Shown here in pieces: positions 8,657 through 16,037 of a stretch of DNA of 64,000 nt. Made by a program: the position numbers and the translations under genes. The stretch's first letter is position 1; each line of letters begins with the position of its first letter. The stretch comes from Paraburkholderia kururiensis JCM 10599 = LMG 19447. Its GTDB lineage: Bacteria; Pseudomonadota; Gammaproteobacteria; Burkholderiales; Burkholderiaceae. Location of the stretch: the NCBI RefSeq assembly GCF_003986935.1, contig NZ_RJZE01000005.1, positions 1-64,000 on the forward strand, in the 5' to 3' direction. The notes below the pieces were generated by a model that saw only the letters and a program-made list of their open reading frames with translations, did no database searches and was not told the DNA's origin.

Positions 8657-9679
8657 TCAGATCACCAGGTGCCTCGCCTCCTCGTGCATGCTCGCGGGCG
8701 GCAGCAGGTCGGCGCGCGAGAAGCGCACGAGCGCAAATGCGCGCCAGGTGCCCGGGTCGGCGGGGAGGCGCGCGAGGCGAAATTCGATCTCCTCGCCCTT
8801 CGCCGGGTCGTTGTCTTCGAGCACCACGTTCATCGCGTTGAGTCGCAAGCGCTTTCTCGTCACGTCGAGATGCGAAGCCGGATCGGCCAGCACGTCGCAG
8901 ATCAGCTGGAGTTCGCGTTGCAGGGCGTCGGTCTGCAGTCCCAGGTCGGCGAGGCTGCGCTCGTTCTCGTCCATCAGCGACTGAATCTTCGCGCGCTCCG
9001 CGAGGTCGGGCGCCGTGCCGCTGCCCATCACCTGGCGCATGCCCACGCCGCCCCGCTCAAGCAACTGCATGCGTGCCTTCAGCAGCGCGCGCTCCTGCTG
9101 GAGTGCATCGCGCCGGGCCGTATCGGCTTCGACGTGCGAGAGCCCTTCCAGGGCGAGCTGATCGAGCACGCGTCGCACGATTTCGCGCCGCAGAAGTGTT
9201 TCCGTAAGTCCACATACGCGGACTTGATAATCGCCGAAGCTGACCGTGGTACGCATCACGTCAGAGCGAACCTCGAGGCCGACCTGTTTTGCGCCCGGCG
9301 CACGACGTTCGGTCATCGCCATGCCGAGCACCGCGAAGACCTCGCCGGCGGCCGGACATTCGTCGAAGAAGTGCTGCAAATCGGTGGAGCGGCTGAGCGC
9401 CGGTGCCACGTCGTCGGGCGCGGTGAAGAACGCGTGAATACAGGCGTCGGAAGACCATGCCGCGGCGCTGGCCTCGCGTGCAGGCGGTAGCGACTCGACC
9501 AGACCTTCGACGTACTGCAGCGAAACACTCACGGCACGCCCCAGATGCGCCTCGTACTGCCCGACCAGCCGCAACTGCGGATGCAGCTTGACGATGCGCT
9601 CCACGGCGTCGCGCACCTCGTCGCTTGCGGCCGGCGGTACCGCAGTGTTTCGATGCCACATCCAGCTCAACATGCCCAT
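8657..9679 (-). CDS. Hypothetical cytoplasmic protein with coiled coil
   Basis: A 340-residue protein I cannot assign to a family. It has no signal peptide or membrane segment. A likely coiled coil lies in the middle (RRDALQQERALLKARMQLLE) and a second helical Glu/Leu/Asp-rich stretch follows. The N-terminal third is rich in short hydrophobic blocks (LRLVGQYEAHLGRAVSVSLQ). Codon use is ordinary for the window and the frame is intact, so it is a real gene. The ATG at 9679 follows a weak AAGG; the longer frame adds about 60 basic residues without family look. It is alone between the transporter and the MFS gene. Confidence 0.65.
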   Translation of the reverse strand: MGMLSWMWHRNTAVPPAASDEVRDAVERIVKLHPQLRLVGQYEAHLGRAVSVSLQYVEGLVESLPPAREASAAAWSSDACIHAFFTAPDDVAPALSRSTDLQHFFDECPAAGEVFAVLGMAMTERRAPGAKQVGLEVRSDVMRTTVSFGDYQVRVCGLTETLLRREIVRRVLDQLALEGLSHVEADTARRDALQQERALLKARMQLLERGGVGMRQVMGSGTAPDLAERAKIQSLMDENERSLADLGLQTDALQRELQLICDVLADPASHLDVTRKRLRLNAMNVVLEDNDPAKGEEIEFRLARLPADPGTWRAFALVRFSRADLLPPASMHEEARHLVI

Positions 9680-9943
9680 GTCCGTCTTTCCTTGCCTTCG
9701 CTCGCGCCTCGCGCTGCATGGTCGGCTGCGCGCCGGAATTTCCGGCAACGGCCAGCAAGCAACTGTCTTGATTCGGCGCCCGAATCTCACCTTAGCCACG
9801 CGGGCAACGGGCTCTTTGATCCTGGTCAGTTGTCTCTCGTTGAAGGAATTCGATCTGACCGACAACGTCGGGCCACCGAAACGGGCACACGCTGATGCCG
9901 CGCATGAGAGCGAACACCCTGCCTCACGAGCGGAAAACCGGAT

Positions 9944-11176
9944 TCATGCGGCCAAAGACGGATCGCTTGCGACGTCACGCTGAATGGCGCACGCCGTTTT
10001 TAGCGCGGCGCCAAACAGGAGCCAGAGCGCGAGCGACCCTGTCGACACGGCACCCAGCACGAGAAAGGCGGTTGCGTAACCGAAGTGCTGGGCGAGCACG
10101 CCGCCCAACGCAGGGCTGAGCGCAGCGCCCATGCCCTGCACGGTCATGACCATGCCCTGCCCGACGTTGACGCGCCCGGTTCCCTGCAACAGTCGCACCA
10201 CCAGTGCGGGCACCGCCACGCTTTGCAGGCCGGCACCGATGCCATCGAGCGCCTGCACCGGCCACACGCCCCACGCGTCGATGAACATCGCGGCAACGAG
10301 CCCGCGAAGCGGCAGCGCGAGGAACGTGATCAGGATGACGCCCCAGTAGCCGATACGACGGATGAGGCGGCTCGCCAGGAACACCGCGACCACCATGACG
10401 AGCTGCGCAACCACGATCGTCTGCGCAGTGAAGGCGCCTGGATCGCCCTTGTGCGCGGCGACCACCGCCAGCCCGTAGAGCGGAAGCATCGCCGCATTAC
10501 CCAGATGGAAGATCGCCAACGCGGCGGCCAGCAGCAGCAACGGCCGGCAGCTCAGCAGCACGCGAAAGCCGCTCGCGTGCTCATGGCTTGCCGCCGACGA
10601 ACCGCCCAGCCCTCGCGCACTGTCGTGATCGATCGAATCGCGCCGGATGAGCAGCGTCGAGATCACCGTCATCACGCCAAATACGCCGGCGAGTACGAAC
10701 ACCGCACCGAACCCATACCGCCAGCCAAGCCAGCCCGAAAGCGCGGCACCCACCACATTGCCCGCGTGATTGGCCACCTGGTTGCGACCGAACTGCCGGT
10801 CAAAGCCCTGTTCGCGCGCGATACCGAGCGTCAGGCCCGCTAACGCGGGCCCCAATGCGGCCCCTGTTACGGCCGTGAAGATCTGGGAAGCGGCGACCAT
10901 CCAGTAGCTGTGCGACACCCATAGCACGAGCGATGCGAGTGTCGTCATGCCCGCCGCAATCACGACGACGCCGCGCTTGTGATGCGTGCCATCGACGAGT
11001 GCACCGGCCGGTGAAGTGGCGAGCATGCCGGCGATGCCGCCGAGCGTCATGACCGTTCCGATCGCGCCCGGATGCCAGCCCTGTGCCTGCAGAAAGACGC
11101 CAAGGAACGGCCCGATGCCCGCCTGCACATCGGCCACGAAGAAGTTGAGCCCTTCCAGTGCGTATCGGGGATTCAT
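9944..11176 (-). CDS. MFS transporter
   Basis: A 410-residue major facilitator with about 12 hydrophobic helices. The motif-A-like loop after TM2 reads AGALVDGTHHKRG, near residues 58-70. No large cytoplasmic insertion is present except a Ser/Gly/His-rich linker between the two six-helix halves. Substrate is unknown; the overall pattern resembles drug/metabolite exporters. The gene starts 33 bases after the stop of 11210-11761 on the same strand, so it is probably the last gene of the sigma-54-linked set beginning at 12627. Confidence 0.85.
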   Translation of the reverse strand: MNPRYALEGLNFFVADVQAGIGPFLGVFLQAQGWHPGAIGTVMTLGGIAGMLATSPAGALVDGTHHKRGVVVIAAGMTTLASLVLWVSHSYWMVAASQIFTAVTGAALGPALAGLTLGIAREQGFDRQFGRNQVANHAGNVVGAALSGWLGWRYGFGAVFVLAGVFGVMTVISTLLIRRDSIDHDSARGLGGSSAASHEHASGFRVLLSCRPLLLLAAALAIFHLGNAAMLPLYGLAVVAAHKGDPGAFTAQTIVVAQLVMVVAVFLASRLIRRIGYWGVILITFLALPLRGLVAAMFIDAWGVWPVQALDGIGAGLQSVAVPALVVRLLQGTGRVNVGQGMVMTVQGMGAALSPALGGVLAQHFGYATAFLVLGAVSTGSLALWLLFGAALKTACAIQRDVASDPSLAA

Positions 11177-11209
11177 GGATGCCCAGGTTGTGCGTGTGCC
11201 GCCATGCGC

Positions 11210-11761
11210 TCAGGCCGTTACCGGCGTATCGACGAGTTCGGCAATCTCGTCCACCTCGATCGTTCGCCCGTGGCGGTTCTTGATGCCAGGCCCCCAGGCC
11301 TGGACATGCGCGCCCGGCGCCAGGTATTTGGCGAGCTCTGCCGCCGCGTGAGTCGGCATGCGCAACGACGTGCCGTCGTCGAGCAACGCCCCGCGCAACT
11401 CGCCCTTCGGGCCGAAGAGCGACAGCACCACTTCACCGGACGCCTCCATCGGTTTGCGTTCGACAGGCGGCTTCCGATGCTTCTCCCCCTCGTGGTGTGG
11501 ACCTTCGTCGAGAATGAGCACGCCGCTCGTTGTCGTGAGGGAAACGGCGGCAATCATGTCCGCATTGCGGGGCTTCACCCCGCGCACCCGGACCACATCG
11601 CCCGGCGCGACGTGCCGCGCAAGCTGTTTCGACAGATGCGGCGGGAAATGCACCTGGCGCGCGCCAAGTACGAGCCCGTCCAGTTCGCCGTGCGGATTCA
11701 ACAGAAAGCGCGTGACCTTGCCGCGGGTTTCCGGAAGGCTTGCGGGGTCGATCCAATGCAT
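11210..11761 (-). CDS. Hypothetical protein with two copies of an OB-like module (soluble paralogue)
   Basis: A 183-residue protein without signal or membrane segment. It contains two copies of a module of about 65 residues. Copy 1 (about 14-78) has VTRFLLNPHGELDGLVL, then HFPPHLSKQL and APGDVVRVRG. Copy 2 (about 106-175) has VVLSLFGPKGELRGALLDDG, then RMPTHAAAELAKYLAPG. The same module occurs twice in the lipoprotein encoded 50 bases upstream. Alternating strands with a central G-x-x-DG turn suggest a small beta barrel, but that is inference. A His/Lys-rich linker separates the copies. I know no function. Confidence 0.7.
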   Translation of the reverse strand: MHWIDPASLPETRGKVTRFLLNPHGELDGLVLGARQVHFPPHLSKQLARHVAPGDVVRVRGVKPRNADMIAAVSLTTTSGVLILDEGPHHEGEKHRKPPVERKPMEASGEVVLSLFGPKGELRGALLDDGTSLRMPTHAAAELAKYLAPGAHVQAWGPGIKNRHGRTIEVDEIAELVDTPVTA

Positions 11762-11811
11762 GTCGTTTCTCCGAAATCGATGTGGGCCAAGATTGTTCAG
11801 GTAGCGCTCGT

Positions 11812-12627
11812 TCAGGGCGCGGGCGGAATACGGTCGTAGCGTCCGTAGATCTGGGTCAGGTTGCCGGGCGAGCCGAACGACGTTGCCTGCAGCGCCGTGC
11901 CGTACTGGTTGCGCGTGCCGTAACCCTGCGCGGACACCGTTGCGCCCGCCCTGACGAGCGCCGCGAATTGCTGTGCGACAGGCGGCGTGAGTTTGATGAC
12001 CGTGCCGTCCGCGAGGATCACGCCGTCGGGTTCGCCTCGTCTTGCTGTCGTGACATACGCGACCAGGCCTTGAGCGCTCATCGGCGCGAGGCCTGCGCCT
12101 CGCAACTCGCGCGGCAGGGGCCGGGCATCCGGCGGCGGGGGTTGATCGACGAGTTGCTGGCCGCTTCGGGCGTTGGTGATGCGTTGGGCGTCGAAGCTGC
12201 CTCCCGCGTCGCGCCAGCCACTGACCTGCACCACGTCGCCGGGGCGGACCGCCGACGTGAGCTGCGCGCTCATGTGAGGCGGGAACCTGACCAGCATGCC
12301 GTCACGCGTGAGAAAGCCGTCCACGTCGCCGTCCGGATTGGTGAGAAAGCGGGTGACGGTGACTTGCGTCGTGGTGAACGCGCCTGAATCGGCGAGGCCG
12401 GGCGGCGGAACGTCCCCAGGCGGCGCCAGCGGGGCCAGCGGGGCTAACGGGGCTGCTGGAGGCAGTGGCGGGGCATCCTGTGCCACGGGCGGTGGCGGGG
12501 AGACCGGGGCTCTTTCCGGTCGAGGTTGCGCTGCGCATCCGGCGCTTGCCGCGAGCAAGGCGGCGAAGCTCATTGCGCTCGCGACGCGGACGGCGATGCG
12601 TTGTCTGGGGTATGGGGTCGATGGCAC
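11812..12627 (-). CDS. Predicted lipoprotein with proline-rich linker and two OB-like modules
   Basis: A 271-residue protein with a GTG start preceded by a strong AAGGAG (six-base spacing). A signal peptide ends in ASAGC (Cys about 31), suggesting a lipid anchor. A Pro/Ala-rich spacer (about 35-80, with repeated APLAPLAPLAPP) should lift the domains off the membrane. Two modules follow: VTRFLTNPDGDVDGFLTRDG with RFPPHMSAQL and RPGDVVQVSG, then AYVTTARRGEPDGVILADG with KLTPPVAQQF. They match the two modules of the downstream gene. A sigma-54-type promoter lies about 35 bases upstream, so this should be the first gene of a regulated envelope operon. Confidence 0.75.
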   Translation of the reverse strand: MPSTPYPRQRIAVRVASAMSFAALLAASAGCAAQPRPERAPVSPPPPVAQDAPPLPPAAPLAPLAPLAPPGDVPPPGLADSGAFTTTQVTVTRFLTNPDGDVDGFLTRDGMLVRFPPHMSAQLTSAVRPGDVVQVSGWRDAGGSFDAQRITNARSGQQLVDQPPPPDARPLPRELRGAGLAPMSAQGLVAYVTTARRGEPDGVILADGTVIKLTPPVAQQFAALVRAGATVSAQGYGTRNQYGTALQATSFGSPGNLTQIYGRYDRIPPAP

Positions 12628-12659
12628 GGTTCACTCCTTTCATGTTGCGCGGAGTGTTT

Positions 12660-12675
12660 TGCAAAGGCCATGCCA
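12660..12675 (-). promoter_or_regulatory. Sigma-54 (-24/-12) promoter
   Basis: On the minus strand the sequence TGGCATG-GCCT-TTGCA matches the RpoN consensus TGGCAYG-N4-TTGCW with correct spacing of the GG and GC elements. Transcription would start near 12650, about 20 bases before the GTG of the lipoprotein gene, and would cover 12627 down to 9944. The nearby NtrC-type regulator gives an obvious activator. Confidence 0.8.
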
Positions 12676-12749
12676 TTCGTCCCGAGTCTGTGTTCTCGGG
12701 CTTCCGTGGTGATTTGCGCGGGGGTTTGCGCGATGCAGAAGCGTCGACG

Positions 12750-12788
12750 TGTCAGGAAACCGGACACACGCTGTCCGCTTCCTTGACA
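12750..12788. promoter_or_regulatory. Tandem palindromes, candidate enhancer for the NtrC-type regulator
   Basis: Two boxes of the form TGTC-N9-GACA (12750-12766 and 12772-12788) have centres 22 bp apart, on the same helix face, about 85-105 bp upstream of the -24 element. That is the usual place for bound NtrC-type activators. The two boxes together also fold into an imperfect stem-loop just after the regulator stop, so a terminator role is possible; there is no T run after it. Confidence 0.6.
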
Positions 12789-12797
12789 CCCTTGCCG

Positions 12798-14168
12798 TTA
12801 CGACGCGTTCCCGGAGAGGCCCAGGCTCGTCATACGCGTGTAGAGCGATTGACGGCTGATGCCGAGCTTGCGCGCCGCCTCGGCGCGGTTGCCTCCCGAT
12901 GCGGCCAGCGCGTGGACAATCAGCGCACGCTCGAGCCGTGCAACGGCTTGCGTGAGGGGCAGTTCGAGGAGGTCGGGTGGAATGGCGTCATCCGCGCCGC
13001 CTTTCGCCGCCGAGAGGAAACCGAAGTCTTCGCGCGTGAGCACCTGTCCCGGCGCCAGCGCGCTCGCACGCTCGACCGCGTTGGCCAGTTCGCGGACATT
13101 TCCCGGCCAGGCGAACGTGGCGAGCAGACGCTGCGCATCGGCGGAAAGATGCTTGCGTTGCGTGCCGCTGGATGCGCTCGAAAGAAAGTGTTCGGCAAGC
13201 GGCAGAATGTCGGCCACGCGCTCGCGCAATGGCGGCATGTGCAGCGGAATCACGTCGAGGCGAAACAGAAGGTCCTGTCGAAACGTGCCTGCCGCGACCA
13301 TCGACGGAAGATCGCGATGCGTCGCCGCGACGACGCGCACGTCAACCGTCACGACGCGGTTCGTTCCAAGCCGCGTGACCTGGCGCTCCTGTAGCACGCG
13401 CAGCAGCTTGGCCTGCATGGCAAGCGGCATGTCGCCGACTTCATCGAGAAACAGCGTGCCGCCGTGCGCTTCTTCGAAACGCCCTGCCCTGTCGCTCTGG
13501 GCGCCCGTGAACGCGCCTCTTGCGTGCCCAAACAGTTCGCTTTCGAGCAGGTCGTCGGGAATCGCCGCGCAGTTCACCGCAACGAACGGGCCGCCGGCGC
13601 GCGCCGATGCGCGATGGAGCACACGTGCTGCGACCTCCTTTCCGGTCCCCGTTTCTCCCGTGATAAGCACGGTGGAGTTCGTTGCCGCCGCGCGGCCAAT
13701 GCGTTTCTGCACGTCACGCATGGCTTCGCTCACACCGAGCAGTTGCGGCTCGCGCGATGCGGCTTCATCCGGGAATGCGCGCGCAACGGGCGCGTTGCAC
13801 TGGGTGGAAAAAATGCGTTCGAGCAGCGCGGCGATCTCGTCGCGGCCCACCGGCTTGGTGAGATGCTCGAAGGCGCCGAGCCGCATCGCGCCGATGGTGT
13901 TGTCGCTCGTCGCGTGCGCCGTGAGCATGACGACCGGCACGGTCTGCCATCCCGGCGTGTTGCGCAGCGTTTCGAGCACGGCAAGGCCGTCCGCGCCCGG
14001 CAAACGGAAGTCGAGAAAGACGCAGTCGGTGGCAGCGTGCTCGTGCAACCGCTCGAACACTTCCTTGCCCGAGCGCGCTTCGAGCGGCTGGTGGCCAAGG
14101 TCTTGTACCGTTTCAGCGAGGCCTTCGCGAAAGGCGTCGTCGTCGTCGATGATCAGTATGGTCGCCAT
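12798..14168 (-). CDS. Sigma-54-dependent response regulator (NtrC family)
   Basis: A 456-residue three-domain activator. The receiver (about 1-120) has acidic IDDDD, phospho-acceptor Asp in FLDFRLPG and Lys in LTKPVG. The AAA+ domain (about 142-370) has Walker A GETGTGKE, the sigma-54 contact loop GAFTGA and Walker B GTLFLDEVGD. The C-terminal Fis-type helix-turn-helix has EAARKLGISRQSLYTRM. Phosphorylation by the partner kinase should let it drive ATP-dependent opening of sigma-54 promoters; the promoter at 12660 next to its 3' end is the natural target. Its start overlaps the kinase stop by about 16 bases. Confidence 0.93.
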   Translation of the reverse strand: MATILIIDDDDAFREGLAETVQDLGHQPLEARSGKEVFERLHEHAATDCVFLDFRLPGADGLAVLETLRNTPGWQTVPVVMLTAHATSDNTIGAMRLGAFEHLTKPVGRDEIAALLERIFSTQCNAPVARAFPDEAASREPQLLGVSEAMRDVQKRIGRAAATNSTVLITGETGTGKEVAARVLHRASARAGGPFVAVNCAAIPDDLLESELFGHARGAFTGAQSDRAGRFEEAHGGTLFLDEVGDMPLAMQAKLLRVLQERQVTRLGTNRVVTVDVRVVAATHRDLPSMVAAGTFRQDLLFRLDVIPLHMPPLRERVADILPLAEHFLSSASSGTQRKHLSADAQRLLATFAWPGNVRELANAVERASALAPGQVLTREDFGFLSAAKGGADDAIPPDLLELPLTQAVARLERALIVHALAASGGNRAEAARKLGISRQSLYTRMTSLGLSGNAS

Positions 14169-15649
14169 GGCAAGTCGATCACGAAACGCGTCATGTTCAA
14201 ATCATCCGCAAGATACGCCCGCCCGCCATGCGCAGACGCGATCTCGCGCACCACGGCGAGGCCAAGACCCGAACCGTCAGGCCGCCCGGTCACAAAAGGC
14301 TCGAAGATGCGCTCACGTTCCGTCGCGCTCACGCCGGGACCATCGTCGACGACTTCGAGCCTGAGCCGCTCGCCCTCGTCCGAGCTTACCTTGCCTGCGC
14401 GAATCGTGACGTGACCGCCGGACGGCGCATGCCGCAGCGCATTCACGACGAGATTGTCGAGCGCGCGGGCCAGTTGCGCCGCGTCGAAAACCGGGTTCGC
14501 CTCGCAACCGGTCATGTCGACACTGAGTTCGACATGACGGCTTTCAGCGCGTGACTCATGCGTGCGCACCATCTCGTCGAGCCACGCGCGCAAGTCGACC
14601 TCGCGTGCCTGGACCGTTATCGGCTGTGTCAGCGCGAGCAGGCTCGCAACCTGCGATTCGATGCGCCCCACCTGTTCGATGATGGTCTTCAAGGCGGCTT
14701 CGCGGCGCGCACCGTCGCCTGCAAGCGCGTTCTCGGCCTTGAGACGCATTGCGCCGGCCGGGTTGCGAATCTCATGTGCGATTTGCGCAGCCATCTTGCC
14801 CAGCGTGCTGAACCGCTCGGCCTGCGCAAGCTGCGCACTGAGCGCGTTGGCTTCCCGCTTCAAGCGTTCGGCACGTTCGACATAGCGGTTGAGCGCATCC
14901 ACGATCTGATCCAGGTCGCGCTCGCCGAGCCGTTCGAGCCGCCTGCCCTGTTCGAACTCGCCATCCGGCGCAAGCGCATGTTCGAGCCGTGCGAGATTGC
15001 GCTTCCAGCGCCGAAGTGCCAGCGCCAGAACCCATGCCAGCCCGACGATGATGGCCAGCACGCTTGCGAGGATGGTCACGGCGCGTTCGCCGTAAGGCCC
15101 GAGCGGTGGCCGCGCACGCGTGAGCACCCACGCGAACACGTCCGTTTGGTGCGGCACGGGACACGCCACCGCGACGACGGCATCCGCTCCGCTCGAGACA
15201 ACGTCGGCCTGTATCTGCCGCGCGCTCGCCACCTTTCTCAGCGTGCGCAGAATGAGCGGCGTCTCGGCTTCGGGGATATCGCGTTTGACACCGCTGCCGT
15301 CGTAGGTGGGAAAGGCGTAGGCAAGAAAGCCATTCGGCGCGCCGGACGCCGGCTCGCTCGTCCAGAAACCGCCTTCTATACCGTCGGTGCGGATCAGCAC
15401 GAGATCGAGTACCGCGTGCATGAGATCGACGTTGGCTTCGCCGGGACGTTGCATCGACAGGTCATAGCGGGAGGCGACCGCCGTACACGCCGCGGCCGCC
15501 TGCTGCTTCGCGGTCGCTACGCGCTCACCCAGCGCCGACGACAAAACCAGCCATACGGCTGCGCTCAGCAGGCCGCAGAGAATGGCGACGAGCATCCAGA
15601 GTGCGAAAAGCTGGGTGGCGAACGACGGTCGCGGTCTCGGCATGAGCAT
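14153..15649 (-). CDS. Membrane sensor histidine kinase
   Basis: A kinase of about 498 residues. An N-terminal membrane helix (LFALWMLVAILCGLLSAAVWLVL) and a second one near residue 215 (ILASVLAIIVGLAWVLALAL) frame a periplasmic sensor region of about 180 residues of unknown ligand. A linker coiled coil leads to the H-box AQIAHEIRNPAGAMRL, then N-box LDNLVVNALRH, G1 VDDGPGV and G2 GSGLGLAVVREIASAHGG. All catalytic parts are present. The start is taken at 15649, just before the first membrane helix; in-frame codons upstream only translate a tandem repeat. It overlaps and surely pairs with the sigma-54 response regulator. Confidence 0.9.
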   Translation of the reverse strand: MLMPRPRPSFATQLFALWMLVAILCGLLSAAVWLVLSSALGERVATAKQQAAAACTAVASRYDLSMQRPGEANVDLMHAVLDLVLIRTDGIEGGFWTSEPASGAPNGFLAYAFPTYDGSGVKRDIPEAETPLILRTLRKVASARQIQADVVSSGADAVVAVACPVPHQTDVFAWVLTRARPPLGPYGERAVTILASVLAIIVGLAWVLALALRRWKRNLARLEHALAPDGEFEQGRRLERLGERDLDQIVDALNRYVERAERLKREANALSAQLAQAERFSTLGKMAAQIAHEIRNPAGAMRLKAENALAGDGARREAALKTIIEQVGRIESQVASLLALTQPITVQAREVDLRAWLDEMVRTHESRAESRHVELSVDMTGCEANPVFDAAQLARALDNLVVNALRHAPSGGHVTIRAGKVSSDEGERLRLEVVDDGPGVSATERERIFEPFVTGRPDGSGLGLAVVREIASAHGGRAYLADDLNMTRFVIDLPWRPY

Positions 15650-15676
15650 CCCGTGTGAGCAGCGTTGGTGCTTTAC

Positions 15677-15772
15677 CTGGAAACTTAACTGGCAAACTTG
15701 ATTGGCAAACTTACCTGGCAATTCAACTGGCAATTCAACTGGCAATTCAACTGGCAAATTCAGCTGGCAAAT
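15677..15772. repeat. 12-bp tandem repeat between the kinase and ilvD
   Basis: Three perfect copies of CTGGCAATTCAA (15715-15750) are flanked on both sides by degenerate copies (CTGG followed by CAAACTT- or CAAATTCAG-like sequence) over about 95 bases. The tract lies in the divergent promoter region of the kinase and ilvD, and is AT-richer than its surroundings. Confidence 0.8.
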
Positions 15773-15967
15773 CCTCCGCCACCCGCGGCAGGATACGCAC
15801 TTTTTGCGGTGCACGGTGTCTTGCCGCGTGGTTCGACTGGAGCAGCATTTGTCTACCCATACGCGCGGCGAATCAATTGATCGAGCAAAATATATTGGAC
15901 GACGCAGGCAAGTTCTCGCAGTATTGGCAACCGAACTGCGCGCACCCTATCCGCACGGCCGCCACTG

Positions 15968-16003
15968 GCCGCCGTGACGCCTCCTTGAAGGCGGCGCTTT
16001 TTC
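15968..16003 (+). terminator. Candidate attenuator hairpin upstream of ilvD
   Basis: GCCGCC (15968-15973) can pair with GGCGGC (15990-15995), followed two bases later by CTTTTT. The upstream GGCC-rich stretch offers competing pairings. It lies 35 bases before the ilvD start, where it would act on ilvD leader RNA. No convincing leader peptide was found. Confidence 0.4.
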
Positions 16004-16037
16004 CAACCTTGATAAACAGCAACACCAGAGGACACAG

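Noticed and set aside
15677..15772. CRISPR array
   Set aside because: Units are 12 bp and directly contiguous without spacers, and no cas genes are near.
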